Assembly (NCBI GenBank): GCA_031363915.1
Contig: JANLVI010000012.1
Coordinates: forward strand, 124,001-188,000
DNA length: 64,000 bases
DNA from: JANLVI01 sp031363915
GTDB taxonomy: Bacteria > Vulcanimicrobiota > Vulcanimicrobiia > Vulcanimicrobiales > Vulcanimicrobiaceae
Direction of reading: 5' to 3'
Part shown: one piece after another, positions 17,679 to 25,480 of the stretch
How the letters are laid out: each line of letters opens with the position of its first letter
How positions within the stretch are numbered: the stretch's first letter is position 1
The notes under the pieces: model-generated
Database searches by the model: none
Told to the model about the DNA's origin: nothing
Seen by the model: only the letters and a program-made list of their open reading frames with translations
Made by a program: the position numbers and the translations under genes

Positions 17679-17794
17679 GCCGACCGTTCGCGCCGATCCT
17701 CACCGAACGACTCCAGATCGTGCTTCCCGACATCGACGACGCACTGCACCGGCTCATGGCAACTACAAGTGTGCGCGATAAGACGGACCGTTAA
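17675..17794 (+). CDS. Small hypothetical ORF (39 aa)
   Basis: A 39-codon ORF beginning with GTG in a GTGA overlap with the ROK kinase stop. The peptide (MSRPFAPILTERLQIVLPDI at the start) is predicted mostly helical, without signal peptide or membrane segment. Support is positional only: it has the same 4-base overlap seen throughout this genome. It could be a real small protein or chance; no function is inferred. Confidence 0.35.
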   Translation: MSRPFAPILTERLQIVLPDIDDALHRLMATTSVRDKTDR

Positions 17795-17839
17795 CGAAAT
17801 GATCATCGCGCGATAACATCGGCCTGTCACGATGGGGCC

Positions 17840-18430
17840 ATGGACGGCATGCAGTGGATGACCAGTGCGATGCGCGCGGCGCGCGCGCAACTCGATACCG
17901 CAACGCACAATCTTGCGAACGTTTCGAGCGACGGGTATCGTCGGTTCGATTCGCACGTCGAACTGGCAGCCGAAGGTCTGATCGCACGCGAAACGTCGTC
18001 GGACGAGCAGGGTGCCTTGCGGCATACGGGTCGTGCGCTCGACGTGGCGATCCTCGGTCCCGGTTCGTTCCGTGTCGGCGAACATCAAACGCGCAGCGGC
18101 GCGTTCGTGCGCGACCGCTTCGGCTACCTCAGTGACGATCGCGGCGAGCGGCTGCGCGACTCGCACGGCCGCGCGATCCGCGTATCGGACGCAGCGACAA
18201 TCGAACGCGACGGGACCGTGCGCGACGGCACGCGCATCGCCGGGCGCATTCCGCTCCCCGCGGGTGCATCGCTCCAAATCGGCTTCCTCGAGACCGCCAA
18301 CGTCAACGCGGTCGGCGAGACGCTCGCGATTTTGAGTGCCCAGCGCGCTTTCGAAACCGCGCAAAAGACGTTTTCGGCGATCGATGAAACGCGCCAGAAA
18401 ACCGCCAGTGAGGTCGCCCGCCTAAAATAG
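17840..18430 (+). CDS. flgF: Flagellar basal-body rod protein, FlgF-like, short
   Basis: A 196-residue rod-family protein. The N-terminal signature LDTATHNLANVSSDGYRRF (residues about 18-36) and the C-terminal coiled-coil region NVNAVGETLAILSAQRAFET match FlgF/FlgG-type axial proteins. It is 40-60 residues shorter than usual FlgF or FlgG; the central D1-like part is compressed. It starts at ATG 17840 after 45 bases of spacer. An flgG gene lies 1.4 kb downstream, separated by a transporter and a small antisense gene. FlgF is the best call because the other copy is closer to FlgG; FlgC or FlgB is less likely. Confidence 0.75.
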   Translation: MDGMQWMTSAMRAARAQLDTATHNLANVSSDGYRRFDSHVELAAEGLIARETSSDEQGALRHTGRALDVAILGPGSFRVGEHQTRSGAFVRDRFGYLSDDRGERLRDSHGRAIRVSDAATIERDGTVRDGTRIAGRIPLPAGASLQIGFLETANVNAVGETLAILSAQRAFETAQKTFSAIDETRQKTASEVARLK

Positions 18431-18673
18431 CAAGCCGCTTCTGGCAGGTCGCCGACGCGACGATCAAAGCTTCACGATCCAGTGCGATGCATGCGAATTC
18501 GGGGTCGGGGATCTTCACCTCTCAGGGGGGGTGCTACTCGGGATTCTCACGGCGGCATGGTGCGATTCGACCGGAACGATTTTGGCCATCGAAGTGGCGT
18601 CCATCGCGCCGCGTCTCGCGGGCCTCGAACCTCGCGGCATGAACGTGCGGCCGTCACGCCGCACAAGCGGGAG

Positions 18674-19540
18674 TTGAAGCAATCCGTCAATCGCGATGAG
18701 CGGCTGGGCCTGTGGGCGGTCATCATCGGGGCAATCGCCTTTGGATCGCTTGGCCTTTTCGGTCAGGCCGCATTCGCACGCGGCATCGCGATCCCAACAT
18801 TGCTCCTGTGGCGCTTCAGCGGCGGCGCGCTCATCGTGTATCTTGCCGCGCTGGCGCTACGTGAAGCGCCGATTCCGCGCCAACGCCTGCTGGCACTTTG
18901 CGGTCTCGGCGTCCTCTACACGTTGCAGGCCGGTCTCTTCCTCGGCAGCGTCGCGGATGCGGGGCCGCCGATTGCGATCATGCTGCTCTTCACGTTTCCG
19001 GTGATCATCGAAATCGCCGAACGGCTTGCGGGACGCGGAGGCGGAAAACGCAGCATCCTCTCCGTCACGCTTGCGTGCGGCGGCGTTTGGCTGATGGTCG
19101 CCGCGCCGGGTTCCGGCTTGCACGCAAGCGGGCTCGTTTTCGGTCTCAGCGCCGCGGTCGTCTATGCGTCGTACATCTTGCTCGCCGTGCGCGTTCTCGC
19201 GGGGCTACCGCCGCTCCGGTCGACAGCGACGCTACTGGCAACGGCGGCAGTCGTCTATCTCGTCATCGTGCTCGTGCGGGGTCTGCCCGTGGTTCCACTC
19301 GACCGAGACCAGTTCGTGCTGGGCGGATCGATGGCACTCCTCGCGACGGCGATCCCGATTCTCGGTCTCTCGATCGGATTGCCGCGCATCGGTGCGCAAC
19401 GTAGCTCGATCCTCGGCACGCTCGAACCGCTCTCGACCGTCGTGCTTTCTGTTGTGCTCTTGCATGCGGCGCTTACGCCACGGTCGATCGCCGGAATGGT
19501 TTGCGTGCTCGCGGCTGGTATTCTGCGCGTCTTGCTTTAG
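18674..19540 (+). CDS. DMT superfamily (EamA) transporter
   Basis: An integral membrane protein with ten predicted transmembrane helices arranged as two EamA repeats, as in drug/metabolite exporters. The first repeat starts at GLWAVIIGAIAFGSLGLFG and the second near ASGLVFGLSAAVVYASYIL; the last helices include SILGTLEPLSTVVLSVVL, a conserved EamA segment. The start is uncertain: TTG 18674 places the first helix at residue 12, whereas ATG 18557 would add a basic 39-residue extension. Neither has a good ribosome-binding site. It interrupts the flagellar genes; the substrate is unknown. Confidence 0.85.
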   Translation: MKQSVNRDERLGLWAVIIGAIAFGSLGLFGQAAFARGIAIPTLLLWRFSGGALIVYLAALALREAPIPRQRLLALCGLGVLYTLQAGLFLGSVADAGPPIAIMLLFTFPVIIEIAERLAGRGGGKRSILSVTLACGGVWLMVAAPGSGLHASGLVFGLSAAVVYASYILLAVRVLAGLPPLRSTATLLATAAVVYLVIVLVRGLPVVPLDRDQFVLGGSMALLATAIPILGLSIGLPRIGAQRSSILGTLEPLSTVVLSVVLLHAALTPRSIAGMVCVLAAGILRVLL

Positions 19541-19551
19541 CGGTCACGAAC

Positions 19552-19755
19552 TCAATTCACGAACGGCCTTCGAGGGTCTGTTTTCAACACGGTGACGGCG
19601 CTCTCGATCGCATCGACGCGGTCGGCCGTCTTCGTGACCGTTGTCTCGATCCTGCCGACTGCAGCGGCGATCACGTCCAATAATTCCTCACTCAACGGGG
19701 GTCCGATCTGTTCGCAATGCGGCTGTTTCGATGTGCCGATTTCATTATTTTTCAT
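19552..19755 (-). CDS. Small hypothetical coiled-coil protein (67 aa)
   Basis: A 67-residue acidic protein whose C-terminal half (ELLDVIAAAVGRIETTVTKT) shows a heptad pattern of hydrophobic residues typical of a short coiled coil. The ATG at 19755 is preceded by AGGGGGAG five bases upstream on the minus strand, a strong ribosome-binding site that is rare in this window and the main reason for calling it a gene. It lies antisense between the transporter and flgG. No family is recognised. Confidence 0.55.
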   Translation of the reverse strand: MKNNEIGTSKQPHCEQIGPPLSEELLDVIAAAVGRIETTVTKTADRVDAIESAVTVLKTDPRRPFVN

Positions 19756-19841
19756 GCTCCCCCTCAATCGGTTGAAGAATCACGTCATTTCGGACACGCA
19801 GCGATCGTCTGCCGGTAATATTTGCAGCGTAGCATTGCGGC

Positions 19842-20570
19842 ATGAATCGAGCGATGTATGCGGCCGCCTCGGGCATGGCCGCACAGCAGACGAATCTTGA
19901 AATTGTAGCGGATAACCTCGCCAACGCCGACGTTGCGGGCTTCAAGGGGATGGCGGCATCGTTCGCCGACGTGCGCGCGGGCGGCACGCTCGGCCTTGGA
20001 ACGACGACGGTTGGGCGTCATCCGCTCTTCGAACAGGGGAAGCTGATGAAAACTGGCGGCCCCTTCGATGTTGCAATCGAGGGTGCCGGGTTCTTTATCG
20101 TGCACCGTGGCTCCGAACGCGCGTATACGCGTGCTGGCGAATTCACGCGTGCGCCGGACGGTACGCTGCGCAATAGCGCCGGTTGGCAACTCGACGGCGT
20201 ACGTTTGCCGGGTGACGCGCTCGTCGTGCGTGTCGAACGCAACGGTCGCGTCGCGATCGACACACCTACCGTGAAAAATCGCGTCGTCGGTGAACTGAAA
20301 CTCGCGTCGTTTCCATCACCGGAGAATTTGCGTCTCCTCGGCGCGACGCTCTTCGCTGCAACTCCGCGATCGGGAGCGGCGCATCGTTTTTTACCCGGTT
20401 CCGATAACGGTCCGGCGATCCAATTCGGAATGCTCGAAAAATCGAATGTCTCGATCGTCGAGGCGATGATGCAAATTCTCGGCGCGCAGCGCGCGTATGA
20501 GGCGAATGCCAAAGGAGTTCAAGCCGCGGATGAAATGCTTCGTATTGCAAACAACCTCCACCGCAGTTAA
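19842..20570 (+). CDS. flgG: Flagellar basal-body rod protein FlgG
   Basis: A 242-residue distal-rod protein. It starts MNRAMYAAASGMAAQQTNLE, with the rod signature VADNLANADVAGFKG (residues about 23-37), has the FlgG/FlgF-family GGPFDVAIEGAGFFIV segment, and ends with the C-terminal motif SNVSIVEAMMQILGAQRAYE. It is slightly shorter than the usual 260 residues. It forms part of the hollow rod crossing the periplasm between MS ring and hook. The downstream reading frame overlaps its end, followed directly by the flagellar sigma factor gene. Confidence 0.92.
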   Translation: MNRAMYAAASGMAAQQTNLEIVADNLANADVAGFKGMAASFADVRAGGTLGLGTTTVGRHPLFEQGKLMKTGGPFDVAIEGAGFFIVHRGSERAYTRAGEFTRAPDGTLRNSAGWQLDGVRLPGDALVVRVERNGRVAIDTPTVKNRVVGELKLASFPSPENLRLLGATLFAATPRSGAAHRFLPGSDNGPAIQFGMLEKSNVSIVEAMMQILGAQRAYEANAKGVQAADEMLRIANNLHRS

Positions 20571-20715
20571 GAACGAACGCGACGTCGTGGCCGAGCGCGT
20601 GAACGCCTTGCTCTTCGCGCAGGTACTCAAGCCGCTCGCGACGTCGCTCGGTCCGTTCGGCGATCTTGCGATCGATGCCGTCGTTGAGAAGACGTTCGTA
20701 CGAGATGTGCGATGA
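20530..20715 (+). CDS. Small FlgJ-like rod-binding protein (tentative)
   Basis: A 61-residue ORF overlapping the end of flgG by 41 bases and the fliA start as ATGA. Its sequence, with RVNALLFAQVLKPLATSLGP and an acidic C-terminal helix, resembles the N-terminal rod-binding domain of FlgJ (pattern of a Phe-x-x-x-Leu-Lys helix before a short loop). The match is weak and the protein very short. ATG 20530 is one start; TTG 20545 would give MQTTSTAV. Position between flgG and fliA supports a flagellar role. Confidence 0.5.
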   Translation: MKCFVLQTTSTAVKNERDVVAERVNALLFAQVLKPLATSLGPFGDLAIDAVVEKTFVRDVR

Positions 20716-21377
20716 TCGATCGCGAAGAGCACGTCCGGCGTCTCTTTCCGCTAGTGCGCACGATCGCTCGCCGTACGGCGCGATTGCTCGGCACGAGCGA
20801 TCTTGACGACCTGATCGGGGACGGCTCCGTCGGACTCATCCGCGCGGTGGATTCATTCGATCCCACGCGCGGTCCCTCGCTCGAGCAGTATGCCCGGCGC
20901 GTAATCGCCGGCGCCATGCTCAACGGCATCCGGCGTATGGACTTCGTCTCCGAGCGCGTGCGACGTACGATCCGCTACGCCGAGCGCGAACGCTTTGCGC
21001 TTGCAAGCGAGCGTGGGTCGCTACCGACGCAGCGCGAAATGGAGACACGTCATCCAGCGCTCGCGCAAGCGCGCGCGCTCGTGTACCGGGCCGTACCGCT
21101 TTCGATCGATGCGCCGCTGCCCGGCGACGAACGACTGGATGTCGATCCGTCGCTCAACCCGCAGCTTCTCGTCGAAATGCGCGCGGCGCGGTCGGCGATG
21201 TACGCGGCACTCGAACGTCTCCCGTATCGCGAGCGACGCGTGATCACCCAGCATTATTTCGCAGACAGCTCGCTGCGTCAACTCAGCTCGGATCTCGCCA
21301 TCTCACCGCAACGCGTTTCACAACTGCACCTGCTGGGCATCGAGCGTTTACGTGGCGCTCTTGCGAGTGCGCGATGA
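20712..21377 (+). CDS. fliA: Flagellar sigma factor FliA (sigma-28 family)
   Basis: A 221-residue group 3 sigma factor. Region 2 includes DLIGDGSVGLIRAVDSFDP, region 3 the QREMETRHPA segment, and region 4 ends with the helix-turn-helix RQLSSDLAISPQRVSQL. The pattern fits the FliA/WhiG class directing late flagellar gene transcription. It starts at ATG 20712, overlapping the rod-binding-like ORF as ATGA, and its stop overlaps the next gene as ATGA. No anti-sigma factor FlgM is recognised in the window. Confidence 0.9.
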   Translation: MIDREEHVRRLFPLVRTIARRTARLLGTSDLDDLIGDGSVGLIRAVDSFDPTRGPSLEQYARRVIAGAMLNGIRRMDFVSERVRRTIRYAERERFALASERGSLPTQREMETRHPALAQARALVYRAVPLSIDAPLPGDERLDVDPSLNPQLLVEMRAARSAMYAALERLPYRERRVITQHYFADSSLRQLSSDLAISPQRVSQLHLLGIERLRGALASAR

Positions 21378-21658
21378 ACGAACCGACCGCAGCGCGCGCC
21401 AGTCTCGATCCGATCGCGTATGCGGCGCTTCTTCCGGTCACGATCGATCCAGATATCGAAGCGACGGTCCTACCGCGCGACCATCCCGCTTGGCAGCGCG
21501 ATGTCTTCTCGATCTCCGCCCGCGCACGGGCCGTCATCGCGACACTCAAACCGCTAGCTGTCCGGGTCCTTGGATTCTGGGATCATCAAGTGCGCGGGCT
21601 GCACATCGGCGGTCGGATGCTCGGGATCGAGCCTAGCGGTTGTTACCGACTGCGATAG
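21374..21658 (+). CDS. Hypothetical protein coupled to fliA (94 aa)
   Basis: A 94-residue protein of unknown family, probably cytoplasmic, with no signal peptide. It contains a central basic amphipathic stretch (SARARAVIATLKPLAVRVLG) and a C-terminal aromatic/Gly region (GFWDHQVRGLHIGGRMLGIE). The ATG at 21374 overlaps the fliA stop as ATGA, so it is translated with the sigma factor. Candidate roles include a FliA regulator or an accessory flagellar protein, but nothing in the sequence demonstrates either. Confidence 0.55.
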   Translation: MNEPTAARASLDPIAYAALLPVTIDPDIEATVLPRDHPAWQRDVFSISARARAVIATLKPLAVRVLGFWDHQVRGLHIGGRMLGIEPSGCYRLR

Positions 21659-21703
21659 TCGACGCGCAACGGAGATCGCTCGACATCGTCCGAAGCGCAA
21701 ACG

Positions 21704-22282
21704 ATGCTGCCGATCCTCGATCGCTTCCTGGTGGCGCCGTTTCTGCTCCCGTTTGGAACGCTCGTCGGTGTGCTTCTCGCCGTTCGCCTTGCCACGAGCA
21801 GCGTGTCCGTACACGTAGATGAGCTGCTCTTTGGGTTGCTCTTGATGACGTTTACGGCGGGATTGATCGTCTTCGGCGGCTTGGTACGCTCGTCGGAAAT
21901 TCTGGCTCTTCGCGCGAGCGGTGCGTCGCTCATACGAATCGTCCGCGCGCCCACGCTGCTCGCGCTCCTCGTTACGGTTGGTTTCGTCGCCTTCATCCGC
22001 ATCGAAACCGATGCGCTGGGCTGGTGGCGAATCGTCGCGGAAGCCGCCGCTGTGCCGCTAGCGATGATCGTCGCTTTGCCGCTGGCGGTCGTGAGTGCGC
22101 GCGAGAACGACATGTGGGTCGTGGCGCTTCTTGGATCGCTCGGGTATGCATGCGCCGTCGTCGTTGCCCTGGGATTGCAGAGGACAGGCATGCTCGCTAC
22201 GATTTGCGCGCTGTGGCTGCCCGACGGCCTCCTCGCGGCGACGGCGGGCTTGCTATTCCGGCGCGCGACGCGAACGCGTTAG
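21704..22282 (+). CDS. Reduced LptF/LptG-like permease lacking the periplasmic domain
   Basis: A 192-residue membrane protein with about six transmembrane helices. It carries LptF/G family landmarks: the cytoplasmic coupling segment EILALRASGASLIRIVR near residues 65-81, the fourth-helix pattern VPLAMIVALPLAVVSAR near 121-137, and the terminal helix CALWLPDGLLAATAGLLF near 168-185. LptF and LptG are normally about 360 residues and have a beta-jellyroll between helices 3 and 4 that passes LPS to LptC/LptA. Here only about 25 residues occupy that place. It may be a minimal lipid permease subunit, or a degenerate gene. No LptB ATPase gene is adjacent. It starts at ATG 21704. Confidence 0.7.
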   Translation: MLPILDRFLVAPFLLPFGTLVGVLLAVRLATSSVSVHVDELLFGLLLMTFTAGLIVFGGLVRSSEILALRASGASLIRIVRAPTLLALLVTVGFVAFIRIETDALGWWRIVAEAAAVPLAMIVALPLAVVSARENDMWVVALLGSLGYACAVVVALGLQRTGMLATICALWLPDGLLAATAGLLFRRATRTR

Positions 22283-22298
22283 GCGGCAAATGCCGATC

Positions 22299-22346
22299 GT
22301 CAACGTGTGAGCCTCGACAACGTTGTCGGCGCCACAAACGGCACGT
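22299..22346. terminator. Nested inverted repeats between convergent genes
   Basis: A perfect 14-base palindrome (CGACAACGTTGTCG) at 22313-22326 is flanked by a second inverted repeat, CAACGTG at 22299-22305 and CACGTTG at 22340-22346. The structure lies in the 81-base gap between convergent genes for the LptF/G-like protein and purine nucleoside phosphorylase. No T-run follows on either strand. A bidirectional terminator or a protein-binding site are both possible. Confidence 0.4.
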
Positions 22347-22363
22347 TGATTTCGAAGGCGTGC

Positions 22364-23194
22364 CTAAACGAGGGCAGTCGGCGGAACTGCCAGATTGGCG
22401 ACGATGCCCTCGATGAGTTTCGCGACGTTTTCGGCGCCGCGTTTCGAAACCGCGAGGACCTCCTCGTGTGTGGTCGGCGCCCCATTCAAGATGTTCGTAA
22501 TCAAGCTGAATGCGGCGACGTCGCAACCGAGCGCGCGGGCCGCGATTGTTTCGAGGACGGTCGACATACCGACGGCGTCAGCACCGAGCAAACGCAGGGC
22601 TTTTGCTTCGGCTTGCGTTTCGTACGACGGGCCGGGCACCCCAGCATAGGTGCCGGTGTGCATGACGATCGCGTACTCGCTTGCGATGTGGCGCGCGAGT
22701 TCGCGTAATTGGACCGAGTAGCAGTCGACCATATCGACAAACCGCGTGTGCGTGCCGTGCAAGAGCGGACCGACGAGTGGATTTGCGCCCGTCAGATTGA
22801 TGTGATCGTTCAGCATCATCAAATCGCCCGGACTGAAATCGTAGTTGAGTCCGCCCGCGGCGTTGGTGAGGACGATCGTTCGCGCGCCGGCGTGCGCGGC
22901 GACGGTGATTGGATAGACCACTTGGCGCGCGTCGTACCCCTCATAAAGATGAAAGCGGCCTGAGAAGACCGCTATCATCCGTCCATGGAGCTCGCCGATC
23001 GTGACTTCGCCCGCGTGACCGGCCACGCTCGGCTCCGGCATTCCCGCCAGCTTCTTGTACGCGATCGGCTTGGCGTCGATACGTCCGGCAAAAACGTGTC
23101 CCATTCCGGATCCGAGCACGACCGCGCAATCGATTGCCCCGCCCGCGCGATCGCGCAGAAGAGCCGCGGCTTCGTCCAGCGATTTTCGTTTCAT
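22364..23194 (-). CDS. Purine nucleoside phosphorylase (PNP, trimeric family II)
   Basis: Phosphorolysis of purine nucleosides to base and ribose-1-phosphate. The 276-residue protein has the phosphate-binding VLGSGMGH near residue 27, GRFHLYEGYD with the phosphate-contact histidine, TNAAGGLN for base recognition and VPGPSYETQAEAKALR as the PNP/MTAP family signature. The asparagine near GADAVGMSTVLE and the TNILNG segment suit inosine/guanosine rather than 5'-methylthioadenosine. ATG 23194 overlaps the gpmI stop as ATGA. It closes the glycolytic operon; ribose-1-phosphate could feed phosphopentomutase encoded at 49.7 kb. Confidence 0.92.
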   Translation of the reverse strand: MKRKSLDEAAALLRDRAGGAIDCAVVLGSGMGHVFAGRIDAKPIAYKKLAGMPEPSVAGHAGEVTIGELHGRMIAVFSGRFHLYEGYDARQVVYPITVAAHAGARTIVLTNAAGGLNYDFSPGDLMMLNDHINLTGANPLVGPLLHGTHTRFVDMVDCYSVQLRELARHIASEYAIVMHTGTYAGVPGPSYETQAEAKALRLLGADAVGMSTVLETIAARALGCDVAAFSLITNILNGAPTTHEEVLAVSKRGAENVAKLIEGIVANLAVPPTALV

Positions 23195-24735
23195 CGTGCT
23201 GCCGCCCCGGGTGCGAGCAGATTGGTTCCGGTCATTTCACGGGGTGTTTCCAAGCCGAGGAGCGGAAGCAGAGTCGGAGCGACGTCGCCGAGTTTTCCAC
23301 CGGCGGCGAGCGTCCCGAGTGGCGGCTCCGCAACGAGGACGAAGGGTACCAGGTTCGTCGTATGCGCTGTGAGCGGGTTGCCGTCCGCGTCGAGCTTTTC
23401 CTCGGCGTTCCCATGATCGGCGGTGATCGCAAGGATGCCGCCTGCGGAGCGTACGGCGTGTTCCAGCCGCCCGAGGGCAACGTCGAGTGTTTCTAATGCG
23501 GAGACCGTCGCATTCCACACGCCGGTGTGGCCCACCATGTCGGCGTTGGCGTAATTCATCACGATCACGTCGTGGTGATGGTGTGCGAGATCCTCGATTG
23601 CGGCAGCCGTGATGTCCTGAGCTGACATTTCAGGCGCGAGATCGTACGTAGCGACGCGGCGATTGCTCGGGATGAGCACGCGATCTTCGTTTGCGAACAA
23701 CTCTTCACGCCCGCCGTTAAAAAAGTACGTAACGTGCGCGTACTTCTCGGTCTCCGCAAGACGCAGTTGCTTGAGCCCCGCACGCGCGACGATCTCGCCG
23801 AAGGTCTCCGTCTGCAGCCGCGGCCCGAAGAGGATGGGGTTGCTGAAGTTCTCCTCGTAGCGCGTCATCGTCGCGAAGACAAAATTGTTGAAATTGCGCA
23901 CGGGAAATTCGTGGAATTCGACGCCCGAGAACGCCATTGTGAGTTGACGGGCGCGGTCGGGCCGGAAATTGAAGAAGATGGCCGCATCGCCGTCTTCGAT
24001 CGGGCGCGATTCACCGACGATCGTCGGAACGACGAACTCATCGTTCTCGCCCCGTGCGTAGGCGGCGTGCAGCCCATCGAGTGCGGTTGCGGCGTGCTGG
24101 TCGGCTTTGCTGTTGACCAGCGCATCGTACGCTTTGTGCGTGCGTTCCCAGCGCTTATCGCGATCCATCGCATAAAAGCGCCCGCCGATCGTAGCAATCG
24201 CGTTCGGTCGCCCGTGTGCGACCAGGTAGGTATCGAGGGTGGTGAGATATTTTTCGGCCGAACGCGGCGGCACGTCGCGACCGTCGAGAAACGCATCGAC
24301 GAGCAGCGGCACGTCGGCTGGGACGGCAGCGATGAGTGCTTCGAGATGGCTTTGGGCGGAGTGGACGTTGCCCTCGGAGACGAGACCGATGAAACGGACC
24401 GTGCAGTGGTGCGTTTTGGCGTGCGCGATGGCATCGGCGAGAACGGGATTTTTCGCAAACGATCCGTCGCTTATACTCTCGTTGATGACGACGAGCCCTT
24501 GCGGTACGACGCGGCCCGCGCCGATATTGATGTGACCGACTTCGCTATTGCCCATGACGCCCGCAGGCAGTCCGACGGCCTCGCCGCTGGCATCAATTTC
24601 CGTAACGGTAGCAGTTGCGAGAATGCGGTGCCAGTTCGGTAAGTCGGCCGCGGCGATCGCGTTGCCGTATGTTTCGGCACGCGTGCCCCAGCCATCGAGG
24701 ATGCAGAGGACCAGCGGTGCGCGACGATTAGGCAA
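23191..24735 (-). CDS. gpmI: 2,3-bisphosphoglycerate-independent phosphoglycerate mutase
   Basis: Interconverts 3- and 2-phosphoglycerate using two metal ions. The 514-residue protein is full length: ILDGWG near residue 11 and MGNSEVGHINIGAG near 60 (phosphorylated serine in NSEVGH), NFRPDRARQLT, VMNYANADMVGHTG and ITADHGNAEEKLD supply metal ligands. The frame is open further upstream through tpiA but is out of register with any homology there. TTG 24735, with GGAG a few bases upstream and an overlap of 8 bases with tpiA, gives MPNRRAPLVLCILDGWG and is the best start. Confidence 0.95.
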   Translation of the reverse strand: MPNRRAPLVLCILDGWGTRAETYGNAIAAADLPNWHRILATATVTEIDASGEAVGLPAGVMGNSEVGHINIGAGRVVPQGLVVINESISDGSFAKNPVLADAIAHAKTHHCTVRFIGLVSEGNVHSAQSHLEALIAAVPADVPLLVDAFLDGRDVPPRSAEKYLTTLDTYLVAHGRPNAIATIGGRFYAMDRDKRWERTHKAYDALVNSKADQHAATALDGLHAAYARGENDEFVVPTIVGESRPIEDGDAAIFFNFRPDRARQLTMAFSGVEFHEFPVRNFNNFVFATMTRYEENFSNPILFGPRLQTETFGEIVARAGLKQLRLAETEKYAHVTYFFNGGREELFANEDRVLIPSNRRVATYDLAPEMSAQDITAAAIEDLAHHHHDVIVMNYANADMVGHTGVWNATVSALETLDVALGRLEHAVRSAGGILAITADHGNAEEKLDADGNPLTAHTTNLVPFVLVAEPPLGTLAAGGKLGDVAPTLLPLLGLETPREMTGTNLLAPGAAAR

Positions 24736-25480
24736 GGATTCTCCGTGCGTGGCGGACGAGCGGCACAAACGAGTCGACGGTGAGACTGGCGCCGCCGACG
24801 AGACCACCGTCGATGTTGGGTTGCGCCACGAGCGAGGCGATGTTCTCGGGTTTGACACTGCCGCCGTAGAGGATGCGCGCATCCGCCAGACCCGCCACGC
24901 AATTGCGGATTGTGCCCATGACGGCGTTGGCGCTGGCGGGACTGTCGGCGCGGCCCGTGCCGATCGCCCAAATTGGTTCGTACGCGACGACGCACTGGGC
25001 GATATCGCCGGGTGCGATGTCGTCGAACGCCGCGCGCGTTTGCGCGACGACGCGCTCGTGCGAGAGGCCCGAATGGTGTTCGGCCGCTGTCTCACCGACG
25101 GCGACGATCGGCGTGATGCCGTGTGCGAGAGCGGACTTCACCTTGAGATTGATGTCTTCGTCCATCTCGCCGTACATCGCGCGCCGTTCGCTGTGCCCGA
25201 GGATCGCGTACGTCACTCCGACATCACGAAGCATGAGCGGTGAGATTTCACCGGTGAACGCGCCTTGCGGGGCCCAGTGCATCGTTTGCGCCGCAAGCGC
25301 GATCGCGGTGCCTTCGACGGCGGTCGCGAGCGCGTAGAGCGCGGTAAACGGCGGTGCGATGACGACGTCGACGTGTTCGCCCCCGGCCTCGCCGCTGGCA
25401 AGGAAAGCACCGACGAACGCGAGCGAATCCGCGATCGTCTTATGCATCTTCCAGTTGCCGACGATTAAGGGTTTACGCAC
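24728..25480 (-). CDS. tpiA: Triosephosphate isomerase
   Basis: A 250-residue TIM-barrel enzyme interconverting dihydroxyacetone phosphate and glyceraldehyde-3-phosphate. Active-site lysine in VGNWKMHK near residue 11, histidine in ILGHSERR near 94, and glutamate in VVAYEPIWAIGTG near 166 are all present, as is the loop LYGGSVKPEN. The GTG start at 25480 overlaps the pgk stop by one base (TAGTG). It is part of the gapA-S9-pgk-tpiA-gpmI-PNP run. Confidence 0.97.
   Translation of the reverse strand: MRKPLIVGNWKMHKTIADSLAFVGAFLASGEAGGEHVDVVIAPPFTALYALATAVEGTAIALAAQTMHWAPQGAFTGEISPLMLRDVGVTYAILGHSERRAMYGEMDEDINLKVKSALAHGITPIVAVGETAAEHHSGLSHERVVAQTRAAFDDIAPGDIAQCVVAYEPIWAIGTGRADSPASANAVMGTIRNCVAGLADARILYGGSVKPENIASLVAQPNIDGGLVGGASLTVDSFVPLVRHARRILA

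Noticed and set aside
17795..17839. Sigma-28-like promoter (TAAC and CGCGATAA) before the flgF-like gene
   Set aside because: The spacing (13 rather than about 15) and the -10 box both deviate from consensus; chance matches are likely.
18431..18673. Open plus-strand stretch with a CDAC pair resembling a small zinc-binding protein (QCDACEFGVGDLHL)
   Set aside because: No canonical start before the Cys pair, a TAA close upstream and no conserved zinc-ribbon second half. Could be a decayed gene, but support is too thin.
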